The notes under the pieces are model-generated. The model made no database searches, was not told the origin of the DNA, and saw only the letters and a list, made by a program, of their open reading frames with translations. This document shows, one piece after another, positions 7,189 to 14,753 of a stretch of DNA of 32,027 bases (position 1 is the first letter of the stretch; each line of letters begins with the position of its first letter). Source of the DNA: an uncultured Prevotella sp. (GTDB lineage Bacteria; Bacteroidota; Bacteroidia; Bacteroidales; Bacteroidaceae); assembly GCA_947165435.1 (NCBI GenBank), contig CAMVAI010000036.1:1-32027 (forward strand), read 5' to 3'. The position numbers and the translations under genes were made by a program.

Positions 7189-8505
7189 ATGAAGAGCGTT
7201 TATACCATCATTGCCGCCTGCCTGCTGCTGGCAGCTACGGCGGCACATGCCGAAGACCGCATGACGGTGAACGGCGTGCAGTATGCCACGACATCGGGCC
7301 AGACGGCCACGGCCTGCCTGACCGTCAAGGCCATCGGCGACATAGAGATAGCCGAGAAGATAAGAATCAAGGGAAAGATGTACACCACCACGGAGATTGG
7401 CAAGGCCTACTTCGGCAAGAACGAATATCTGCAGAGTGTCGTCATCCCCAACTCGGTGAAGCGCATCAGGAAGAAAGCCTTTGCCGGGTGTACCAATCTG
7501 GTCAGTGTCCATATTCCCAAAGAGAACTGCCAGGTGGAGCCGGATGCCTTTGCCGGATGTACGGCCATCACGCTGATCAGTACCGACGACAACCAGCTGT
7601 ATCCCGTAGATTATGTGTTGGCGGCGATGCCCAAGGACATTCCATACTATGTCACGCCGCAGCCCACCAGTCCTGCCCGCGACGACAAGGTTGGGGAGAT
7701 ACTTTCTGACCTGGAGTATGACGTGGACAACAAGATACCCGTCACAAAGCAAGAAAACAAAAACACCTTCGCCTTTATCATCGGCAACGAAGACTACTCG
7801 CTGGGCGGGTCGGCCAATGTTGACTTTGCCGTCAACGACGCCAGGGTGTTCCGCGAGTATTGCCTGAACACACTGGGTATTCCCGAGGGTAACGTCAAGT
7901 GCTATACCAACCAGACATTAGGTCTGATGCGCCGCGCCATCCGACTGATGAAGCAGACGGCTATAGCCAATAAGGACAAGAAAGACTGCACGATACTCTT
8001 CTACTATTCCGGCCATGGCATCCCCGACGAAGACACCAAGACGGCCTATCTCGTGCCTACCGATGCCGACGGGAAATACACCGAAGACTGCTACTCGCTG
8101 AATGCACTATACACAGAGCTGGGCAGTCTGCCGGTCAGGAAAGTCTTCGTATTCCTGGATGCTTGCTTCAGCGGCTCGCAGCGAGGCGACGGCATGCTGA
8201 TGGCAGCGCGCGGACTGGCTCTTGCGCCCAAGGAGGAGAAGCCCTTAGGCGACAACATGGTGATATTCTCGGCAGCCACCGGTGCCGAGACGGCCTACCC
8301 GTACAAGGAACGGAAGCACGGCATGTTCACGTACTACCTGCTGAACATGCTCTACCGCACGAAGGGGGCCTGCAACATCGGCGAGCTGGGAGAGTACGTC
8401 GGAAAGAAGGTGGCCGAGAAGTCGGTGCTCGTCAATTCGAAGAAGCAGACTCCCACGCTGACCTCCTCCATCCGTGGAGAATGGAAGAACCTGACGCTCA
8501 GGTGA
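7189..8505 (+). CDS. Secreted caspase-like (C14) protease with BspA-type LRR
   Basis: A 438-residue protein with a signal peptide ending near residue 21 ('ATAAHA'). Residues about 65-130 contain two BspA/LRR_5 repeats ('VVIPNSVKRIRKKAFAGCTN' and 'CQVEPDAFAGCTAI'). From about residue 193 a caspase-fold domain follows: 'FAFIIGNEDY', 'AVNDARVFREY', 'TILFYYSGHG' with the predicted catalytic His276, and 'VFLDACFSG' with the predicted catalytic Cys326. Both catalytic residues are intact, so the enzyme is probably active. Prokaryotic caspase homologues usually cleave after Arg, Lys or Asp; specificity cannot be read here. Export is unusual compared with cytoplasmic metacaspases and suggests periplasmic or surface action. 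It is the last gene of the four-gene group and is followed by a terminator hairpin. No T9SS sorting domain is visible at its C-terminus. Confidence 0.82.
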   Translation: MKSVYTIIAACLLLAATAAHAEDRMTVNGVQYATTSGQTATACLTVKAIGDIEIAEKIRIKGKMYTTTEIGKAYFGKNEYLQSVVIPNSVKRIRKKAFAGCTNLVSVHIPKENCQVEPDAFAGCTAITLISTDDNQLYPVDYVLAAMPKDIPYYVTPQPTSPARDDKVGEILSDLEYDVDNKIPVTKQENKNTFAFIIGNEDYSLGGSANVDFAVNDARVFREYCLNTLGIPEGNVKCYTNQTLGLMRRAIRLMKQTAIANKDKKDCTILFYYSGHGIPDEDTKTAYLVPTDADGKYTEDCYSLNALYTELGSLPVRKVFVFLDACFSGSQRGDGMLMAARGLALAPKEEKPLGDNMVIFSAATGAETAYPYKERKHGMFTYYLLNMLYRTKGACNIGELGEYVGKKVAEKSVLVNSKKQTPTLTSSIRGEWKNLTLR

Positions 8506-8595
8506 CGTGCTGTGCCTTGTGTAAAGGGCATCAAGCGATGCAAGAATCGTTTCATTAGCAGGCAAAGGGCAGCACGCAAAGGTTTGATTGCCGAC

Positions 8596-8642
8596 AAAAA
8601 GGGTTTGAACGCTGTTATTTTCAGCATTCAAACCCCTTTTTG
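8596..8642. terminator. Terminator after the caspase operon
   Basis: A hairpin with 19-base arms (8596-8614 and 8622-8640, 17 of 19 matching) and a seven-base loop, flanked by an A-run on the left and a T-run on the right. The two mismatches are A-C in plus-strand RNA but G-U wobbles in minus-strand RNA. It separates the caspase group from the SusC operon. The stretch 8506-8590 before it shows no gene. Confidence 0.7.
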
Positions 8643-8676
8643 TATGCTTTCAGACCCGAGGCGATGGTTTCTTCAG

Positions 8677-8684
8677 TAATTTTG
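8677..8684 (+). promoter_or_regulatory. -7 box of the SusC operon promoter
   Basis: TAATTTTG matches the Bacteroidetes -7 consensus and lies 39 bases before the SusC start codon. No good TTTG is visible at the expected -33 position, so the promoter may be weak or activator-dependent, as is common for glycan-utilisation operons. Confidence 0.45.
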
Positions 8685-8722
8685 CGGCGAAAATTTTGAA
8701 CTAACATCATAACAACAAAAAC

Positions 8723-11700
8723 ATGAAGAAAACAACATTGCTTCTCTGCCTGCTCGGTGCAGGCATGATGTGGACTCCGGCAGCCGCTGCTGCACCGGCG
8801 GGCCACACGGAAAAAGCGGTGGCCGGTCCTGACGACCAGGAAATCACGGGAACCGTGGCAGACGCCGACGGCCCGCTGATTGGTGCCACGGTGAAAGTGG
8901 TGGGAGCCGCCAAGGGTTCGGTGACCGACATGGACGGCCGCTTTACATTAAGGTGCAAGCCCGGCGACCTGCTGGAGGTGAGCTACATCGGCTACAAACC
9001 CATTCAGGTGAAGGCCAGCCAGGGCATGAAGGTGGTGATGAACGAAGACAAGACGCAGCTGAGCGAGGTGGTGGTCACCGCCCTGGGCATCAAGCGCGAG
9101 CGCAAGGCACTGGGCTACGCCCTGTCGGAAGTGAAGGGCGAAGAGCTGACGAAGGCCAAGGAGACGAACGTCATCAACTCGCTGTCGGGCAAGGTGGCCG
9201 GTCTGGTGGTGCAGAACACGGCCGGCGGAGCCTCGGGTTCCACACGTGTGCTGCTGCGCGGCAACACCGAGATGACGGGCAACAACCAGCCGCTATACGT
9301 GATAGACGGTGTGCCCTTGGACAACACCAACTTCGGCAGTGCCGGACAGGCTGGCGGCTACGACCTGGGCGACGGCATATCGGCCATCAACCCCGACGAC
9401 ATCGAGAACATGACGGTGCTCAAGGGCCCGGCAGCATCGGCGCTTTATGGCAGCCGTGCGTCGCATGGCGTGATACTCATCACCACGAAGAAAGCCGACA
9501 AGGACAAGATAGGAGTAGAATACAACGGCTCGTTCACCGTTGACCAGCAGCTGGCCAAATGGAACGACATCCAGCAGACCTACGGCATGGGCTACACCGG
9601 CTCGTACAGCCGCACCGCCACGTCGGGTACCAACTCCAGCTGGGGCACGAAGGCCGATGACTTCCTGGTGGAGTATTTCGACCACCAGAAGCGGCCGTTC
9701 ATGATGTACCCCGACAACACCAGCGGATTCTTCCGCACCGGTTTCACAGCGCAGAACACCGCCATACTGAGCATCAACAGCGGCAAGACGGGCGTGCGCT
9801 TCTCGGTCACCGACATGCGCAACAAGGACATTCTGCCCAACACCCACATGAGCCGCGACAACTTCAACCTGCGCGTCACCACGGCGGCAGGTCCTGTTGA
9901 CCTGGACTTCACCGCCAACTACACCCGCGAGGACGTGAAGAACCGCCCCGCCCTGGGCGACTCGCAGAGCAATGTAGGCAAGAACCTCATGACGCTGGCC
10001 GGTACCTACAACCAGGCATGGCTCAGAAACTACCAGACAGCCGACGGCGACTATGCCAACTGGAACGGCAACGACCAATACAACAAAAACCCCTACTGGG
10101 ACCTGTACAAGAACGAGAACACCACGGCCAAGGACGTATTCCGCCTGACGGCAAAGGCCATCTGGAACATTACCGACCACATCAAGCTGCAAGGCACGCT
10201 GGGCACGGACATGAACTTCATGAGCTTCGAGGACTTCGTGGCCATGACCACACCGGGCAACATGGCCGGACAGCTGCAGAACCAGACGTTCAACAACCGC
10301 ACGCTGAACGCCGAGCTGCTGGCCATGTACAGCCGCTCGTTCGGCGACTTCGACGTGAATGCCACGCTCGGCGGCAACCTCTTCAAGGTGAGCAACAAGA
10401 CCGACATCTTCACCGGCAAGGACCAGCAGATGAAAGAAGTGGTGGCCATCATGAACTATGCCGAGCAGAGCATACAGCAGAACACCTACAAAAAGCAGAT
10501 CAACTCGCTCTACGCCTCGGCCAGCGTGGGCTACCGCCACACCTACTACCTGGAGGGAACCATCCGCGGCGACCGCTCGTCAACGCTGCCCACCAGCAAC
10601 AACGTCTATGTCTATCCCTCGGTATCGGGCAGCGTGGTATTCTCTGAGTTCATCAAGAACAAGAGCATCATCAACTACGGTAAGATACGCGCCTCGTGGG
10701 CACAGGTGGGTAGCGACACCGACCCCTACCAGCTGGCACTGAACTACTCTACCGCCAAATACTCCTATCCGGGCAACGTCATCGGCATGATCAACAACAC
10801 CGTCATTCCCAACAAGGAGCTGAAGCCCACACGCACCAACTCGTTTGAGGTGGGTCTGGAAATGAAGTTCTTCCGCGGACGCCTGGGGCTGGACGTGACC
10901 TACTACAACCAGCTGTCGAAAGACCAGATTATCCGCCTGGCTACCTCTTCGACCTCAGGCTACAACTACAGCCTGGTGAACGCCGGCGAGATACAGAACA
11001 AGGGCGTAGAGGTGGCGCTGAACGGCCGCGTGCTGCAGTATAAGGACTTTGCATGGGATGCCGGTGTCAACTTCTCGAAGAACATCAACAAGGTCAACTC
11101 GCTCGTGGATGGCATGGACTACTTCGAGCTGGAGAAGGCCACCTGGTGCGGCGTCTCGGTGGGTGCCGAGGTAGGCAAGGACTACGGCTCCATCATGGGC
11201 AAGGACTTCAAGCGCACCGCCGACGGACAGTTCATCATCAATGCCGAGACCGGCCTGCCCGAGGTGGACGAGAAGACCCGCACGCTGGGCAACGCCTCAT
11301 GGGACTGGACGGGCGGCTTCTACTCTACGTTCACCTATAAGAACTTCCGCCTCTCGGCAGGATTCGACGTGAAGGTGGGTGCCGATCTCTTCTCGATGTC
11401 CATGCGCTCAGCCTACGAGACGGGACGCGCCGAAGAGACGCTGGCCGGGCGCGAGGAGTGGTATCGCTCGGAAGAGAACCGCAAGGCTGCCAACATGTCG
11501 CTGAACGAATGGCGCGCCGCCGGCCGTTGCGAAGGCTACGTGGTGCCCGGCGTGATACAGAATGCCGACGGCACCTACCGCCCGAACAACATCCCCGTCA
11601 ACCCCGAGAGCTTCTGGCAGAGCGCATCGCGCAACTGCCCCTCGATGTTCATCTACGACAACTCCTACGTGAAGTGCCGCGAGATAACCTTCGGCTATAC

Positions 11701-11896
11701 CTTCCCCGAAAAATGGCTGGGCAAGACGGTGAAGAGCCTCACCCTGTCGTTCGTGGCCCGCAACCCGTTCATCATCTGGAAGAACATTCCCAACATCGAC
11801 CCCGACTCGGGCTACAACACCTCCGGCCTCGGACTGGAGTACGGCTCGCTGCCCTCGCGCCGCAGCTATGGTTTCAATGTCAACCTGAAGTTCTAA
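8723..11896 (+). CDS. susC-like: SusC/RagA-family TonB-dependent outer-membrane transporter
   Basis: A 1057-residue outer-membrane transporter that would import oligosaccharides using TonB energy together with the SusD protein downstream. Domains in order: signal peptide to about residue 24; a carboxypeptidase-regulatory-like domain at about 40-113 ('ITGTVADADGPLIGATVKVV'); a TonB-box-like segment 'LSEVVVTALG' at 113-122; the plug, with 'GKVAGLVV', 'LRGNTEMTGNNQPLYVIDGV' and 'GPAASALYGSRASHGVILI'; then a long barrel ending in 'GFNVNLKF', a terminal phenylalanine. Length and order are normal for the family. There is no N-terminal STN extension, so it is unlikely to signal through an anti-sigma factor. 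The SusD gene follows after 37 bases. Confidence 0.93.
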   Translation: MKKTTLLLCLLGAGMMWTPAAAAAPAGHTEKAVAGPDDQEITGTVADADGPLIGATVKVVGAAKGSVTDMDGRFTLRCKPGDLLEVSYIGYKPIQVKASQGMKVVMNEDKTQLSEVVVTALGIKRERKALGYALSEVKGEELTKAKETNVINSLSGKVAGLVVQNTAGGASGSTRVLLRGNTEMTGNNQPLYVIDGVPLDNTNFGSAGQAGGYDLGDGISAINPDDIENMTVLKGPAASALYGSRASHGVILITTKKADKDKIGVEYNGSFTVDQQLAKWNDIQQTYGMGYTGSYSRTATSGTNSSWGTKADDFLVEYFDHQKRPFMMYPDNTSGFFRTGFTAQNTAILSINSGKTGVRFSVTDMRNKDILPNTHMSRDNFNLRVTTAAGPVDLDFTANYTREDVKNRPALGDSQSNVGKNLMTLAGTYNQAWLRNYQTADGDYANWNGNDQYNKNPYWDLYKNENTTAKDVFRLTAKAIWNITDHIKLQGTLGTDMNFMSFEDFVAMTTPGNMAGQLQNQTFNNRTLNAELLAMYSRSFGDFDVNATLGGNLFKVSNKTDIFTGKDQQMKEVVAIMNYAEQSIQQNTYKKQINSLYASASVGYRHTYYLEGTIRGDRSSTLPTSNNVYVYPSVSGSVVFSEFIKNKSIINYGKIRASWAQVGSDTDPYQLALNYSTAKYSYPGNVIGMINNTVIPNKELKPTRTNSFEVGLEMKFFRGRLGLDVTYYNQLSKDQIIRLATSSTSGYNYSLVNAGEIQNKGVEVALNGRVLQYKDFAWDAGVNFSKNINKVNSLVDGMDYFELEKATWCGVSVGAEVGKDYGSIMGKDFKRTADGQFIINAETGLPEVDEKTRTLGNASWDWTGGFYSTFTYKNFRLSAGFDVKVGADLFSMSMRSAYETGRAEETLAGREEWYRSEENRKAANMSLNEWRAAGRCEGYVVPGVIQNADGTYRPNNIPVNPESFWQSASRNCPSMFIYDNSYVKCREITFGYTFPEKWLGKTVKSLTLSFVARNPFIIWKNIPNIDPDSGYNTSGLGLEYGSLPSRRSYGFNVNLKF

Positions 11897-11898
11897 CG

Positions 11899-11933
11899 AA
11901 AAATTAAAAATTAAGAATTAAAAATTAAGAATT
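11899..11933 (+). repeat. Five tandem AT-rich heptamers between SusC and SusD
   Basis: Five back-to-back heptamers read AAAAATT, AAAAATT, AAGAATT, AAAAATT, AAGAATT, and the SusD ATG follows immediately. The array fills the whole spacer after the SusC stop except two bases, so it occupies the ribosome-binding region of SusD. The same heptamer family appears on the minus strand at 19934-19961. Confidence 0.85.
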
Positions 11934-13700
11934 ATGATTACTAAAAGCGTCAAACACATCATAGCGGCAGGCCTCGTGTGCTGTGGCATGGCTCCGGCAC
12001 TGACATCGTGCAGCGACAGCTACATGGAGGAGGTGAACACCGACGAGACCAAGGCATCGCAGATAGCACCCAGCGCACAGCTCACCACAGCACTGCTGCA
12101 GACCTACGGCGACTTCGGGCTGATGGACACCTACCGCAGCTACATTACCGGTTTCACCCAGCACTTCGCCGGAGGATGGAACGTGACGAACTATGCCGGC
12201 AGCGTACATGCCGACGACGACCAGATGCGCCTGGTGTGGGACCAGTTCTACTCGGTGGGCATCAAGAACATCGTCGATGCCATAGCCAATTCAGAGGACA
12301 TGCCTAACACCAATGCCGCCCTGCGCATACACCGCGTACTCATGATGTCGATACTCACCGACATCTATGGCGACCTGCCCTGCAAGGATGCCGGACTGGG
12401 TTTCATCTCCGGCGTTGGCACACCGAGCTACGACCGTCAGGAAGACATCTACAACTTCTTCTTCGACGAACTGGCCACCTGTGTGGCACAGCTCGGCACA
12501 GGCAGCGACCGCATAGGCGGCGACGTGACCAGTCTGAAGGGCGACCCCGCAGCCTGGCGCCGCTATGCCAACTCGCTGCGCCTACGCTTCGCCATGCGCA
12601 TCAGCGAGGTGAACCCCGCGAAGGCCCAACAGGAATTTGAGAAAGCTCTGGCTGACAACGGTGGCTATATCCGCACGGCTGCCGACGATGCCTACATCAT
12701 CTATACCGACGGCTCGTTCACGCTCTACGACGGTTCGCGAGACCTCGACTTCCGCGTGAATGCCTTAGGCGAGATTCTCTACGGTCAGGACCCCACATCG
12801 CCCACCTTCGTGAGCTCGACGCTCTTCAACATTCTCAACAATTCCGGCGACCCGCGCCTATACCGTATCTGCCGTCACTACCTGAACACCAAGCGTGCCG
12901 AGACCAAGCCCGACAGAGAGTGGAATGTGGATGTCACCGACGAGGTGCTGGACTATCTGCAGCGCACCGGCGACACCGAGCACCCCAACAACCCCGGAGC
13001 AGCATGGTATAACGACTGGGTGAACGCACCGGCCAACAGCGAGATACCCACGCTCGACAATCTGGTACGCCTCTATCCGGAGGCCGGATTCGACGGCAGC
13101 AACTATCCCGCACGCATGATGCGCCCGTTCCTTTCCATCGACTTCGAGATGCCCGACCGCCCCGGCACGCTCATCAACTCGGCAGAGATTGAGTTCCTGC
13201 TGGCCGAGGCCAAGCTGAACGGATGGAACGTAGGCGGTACGGTGGAAGACCACTTCCGCGCCGGTGTCAAGGCATCTATCCGCTGGATGAACGACCACTA
13301 CCTGCAGGCTGCCGACAAGGTTTCGGACGCAGAGACAGAAACCTTCATCGACGCTCTGGTGGCCAATGAGCTGGCATCCAATGCCAAGGAGGCCATCAAC
13401 ACCCAGGCATGGATTCTGCACATGATGAATCCCTCGGAGGCATGGGCCAACCTGCGCCGCTCCGACTACCCCACCCTGCAGGACCGTACGCAGCTGGCCA
13501 AGTTTGACGGATTCACCTACGACGACAACAACCTGCAGACACCCACCCGCCTGCGCTACCCCATCCTGGAGAACCAGTATAACAGCAAGAACTACAACGA
13601 GGCCATCCAGCGCATCGGCTCTGTCAACGAGAAAGGCGAGTATGTCGATGACTGGCACAAGCGGCTCTGGTGGGACGTGGCCGACATCCACGTACAATAA
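11934..13700 (+). CDS. susD-like: SusD/RagB-family surface lipoprotein
   Basis: A 588-residue lipoprotein forming the lid of the SusC transporter and binding glycan at the cell surface. The signal ends in LTSC with cysteine at residue 26, followed by SDSYMEE, an acidic surface-export-like stretch. The helical TPR-type scaffold is visible in 'MDTYRSYITGFTQHFAGGWN', 'NAALRIHRVLMMSILTDIYG' and 'AAWRRYANSLRLRFAMRISE'. The C-terminal part contains 'SAEIEFLLAEAKLNGW' and 'EAINTQAWILHMMNPSEAWA'. The pattern fits the SusD-like_2 branch rather than classical SusD. It directly follows its SusC partner, and its start codon abuts the heptamer repeat. Confidence 0.9.
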   Translation: MITKSVKHIIAAGLVCCGMAPALTSCSDSYMEEVNTDETKASQIAPSAQLTTALLQTYGDFGLMDTYRSYITGFTQHFAGGWNVTNYAGSVHADDDQMRLVWDQFYSVGIKNIVDAIANSEDMPNTNAALRIHRVLMMSILTDIYGDLPCKDAGLGFISGVGTPSYDRQEDIYNFFFDELATCVAQLGTGSDRIGGDVTSLKGDPAAWRRYANSLRLRFAMRISEVNPAKAQQEFEKALADNGGYIRTAADDAYIIYTDGSFTLYDGSRDLDFRVNALGEILYGQDPTSPTFVSSTLFNILNNSGDPRLYRICRHYLNTKRAETKPDREWNVDVTDEVLDYLQRTGDTEHPNNPGAAWYNDWVNAPANSEIPTLDNLVRLYPEAGFDGSNYPARMMRPFLSIDFEMPDRPGTLINSAEIEFLLAEAKLNGWNVGGTVEDHFRAGVKASIRWMNDHYLQAADKVSDAETETFIDALVANELASNAKEAINTQAWILHMMNPSEAWANLRRSDYPTLQDRTQLAKFDGFTYDDNNLQTPTRLRYPILENQYNSKNYNEAIQRIGSVNEKGEYVDDWHKRLWWDVADIHVQ

Positions 13701-13748
13701 CTGCCGACTACGTCAACAATGTTTACCAAACAGAAAAAACAGTAAATC

Positions 13749-14747
13749 ATGATTACCAAGAACATATTCAAATACATGGCAGCCTGCCTCGTAGGCATTG
13801 CAACCGCCACTGCTCTGACGGGCTGCTCCAGCGAGGAAGACCCGTTCTTCACCGCCAGCGAGGACGACATGCCCCGCATCCTGAACACCGACATTCCTGA
13901 GGGTATTAATGGCCAGCCTGCCAGCCTGCCCAGCATCGAGCGCACGGCCAACTTCGCCCTTGAGGTGATTGTCACGCCCGTACATTATACTACCGTGACA
14001 TGGTTCATCGACAACGTACAGGTGGCTGAAGGCACGTCTGTCAACGTTCCCGTGCTGGCTGGCGACCACACCGTGAAGATTGTGGCCACCACCACAAAGG
14101 GCCTGTCCACATCGCGCACGCTGAAACTGAACGTGCGCCCTGCGGCTACCGACCCCAACCCCGGCAACGACATCCACGAACGACTGGTGAAACAGGGCAG
14201 CAGCGCACAGCTGCACGGTGTCAACATGTCGGTGGTGACCAAGGTCATCATTGGCTCGCAGACCGTTGATGCCACCTATGATGCCGCAAACGACTGTGTC
14301 ACATACACCGTGCCCACTCTGCCCGACGGCACCTACGACCTGCGACTGGCCGATGCCACAGGTTTCGTGTATGGTGCAGGACAGATAGAACTGAACGAGA
14401 ATCCGGAATACCCGGTTCCTACTGAGACGACCCTGCTTGAAGGACAGTTCGTCATCGACTGGGATGCTAACATCTGCCACCTCGGAGCCGACGTACTGGC
14501 CGACATCCCCGTGGGCAGCACGCTCAAGATATACTACGAGGTGCCCGAGGCAGAATACCACAACCTGCGCGTTGTCACCAACTGGTGGAACGACGTGCCC
14601 GGTGGCGCACAGATCGATATAAAAAGCGACACGCCGAACCCCTTCCTGCTCCAGTTTACTGAAGAGTTCAAGGAGATGGTCACCACGCAGGAAGGCATGT
14701 CGTGCGTCGGCTTCGGATATACCGTGACCAGTATTACCTACGAATAA
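13749..14747 (+). CDS. Surface glycan-binding lipoprotein (SGBP-like)
   Basis: A 332-residue lipoprotein with cysteine at residue 26 (LTGC) followed by SSEEDP, consistent with surface display. About residues 55-130 look like a PKD/Ig-like domain ('TVTWFIDNVQVAEGTSVNVP', 'GDHTVKIVATTTKGLS'). About 140-215 resemble an IPT/TIG domain ('LHGVNMSVVTKVIIGSQTVD' then 'LPDGTYDLRLADATG'). The C-terminal domain has paired tryptophans ('VTNWWNDVPGG') that could stack on sugars. This arrangement of Ig-like spacers ending in a binding domain is usual for the third gene of SusC/SusD loci. The ligand is unknown; the downstream GH3 enzyme hints at a beta-glucan or other beta-linked glycan. Confidence 0.75.
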   Translation: MITKNIFKYMAACLVGIATATALTGCSSEEDPFFTASEDDMPRILNTDIPEGINGQPASLPSIERTANFALEVIVTPVHYTTVTWFIDNVQVAEGTSVNVPVLAGDHTVKIVATTTKGLSTSRTLKLNVRPAATDPNPGNDIHERLVKQGSSAQLHGVNMSVVTKVIIGSQTVDATYDAANDCVTYTVPTLPDGTYDLRLADATGFVYGAGQIELNENPEYPVPTETTLLEGQFVIDWDANICHLGADVLADIPVGSTLKIYYEVPEAEYHNLRVVTNWWNDVPGGAQIDIKSDTPNPFLLQFTEEFKEMVTTQEGMSCVGFGYTVTSITYE

Positions 14748-14753
14748 GATACT

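Noticed and set aside
9293..10540. Long minus-strand open frame opposite the SusC gene
   Set aside because: It is antisense to a clear TonB-dependent transporter, its composition is Val/His/Gly/Arg-skewed as expected from the GC-rich opposite strand, and it lacks a recognisable domain.
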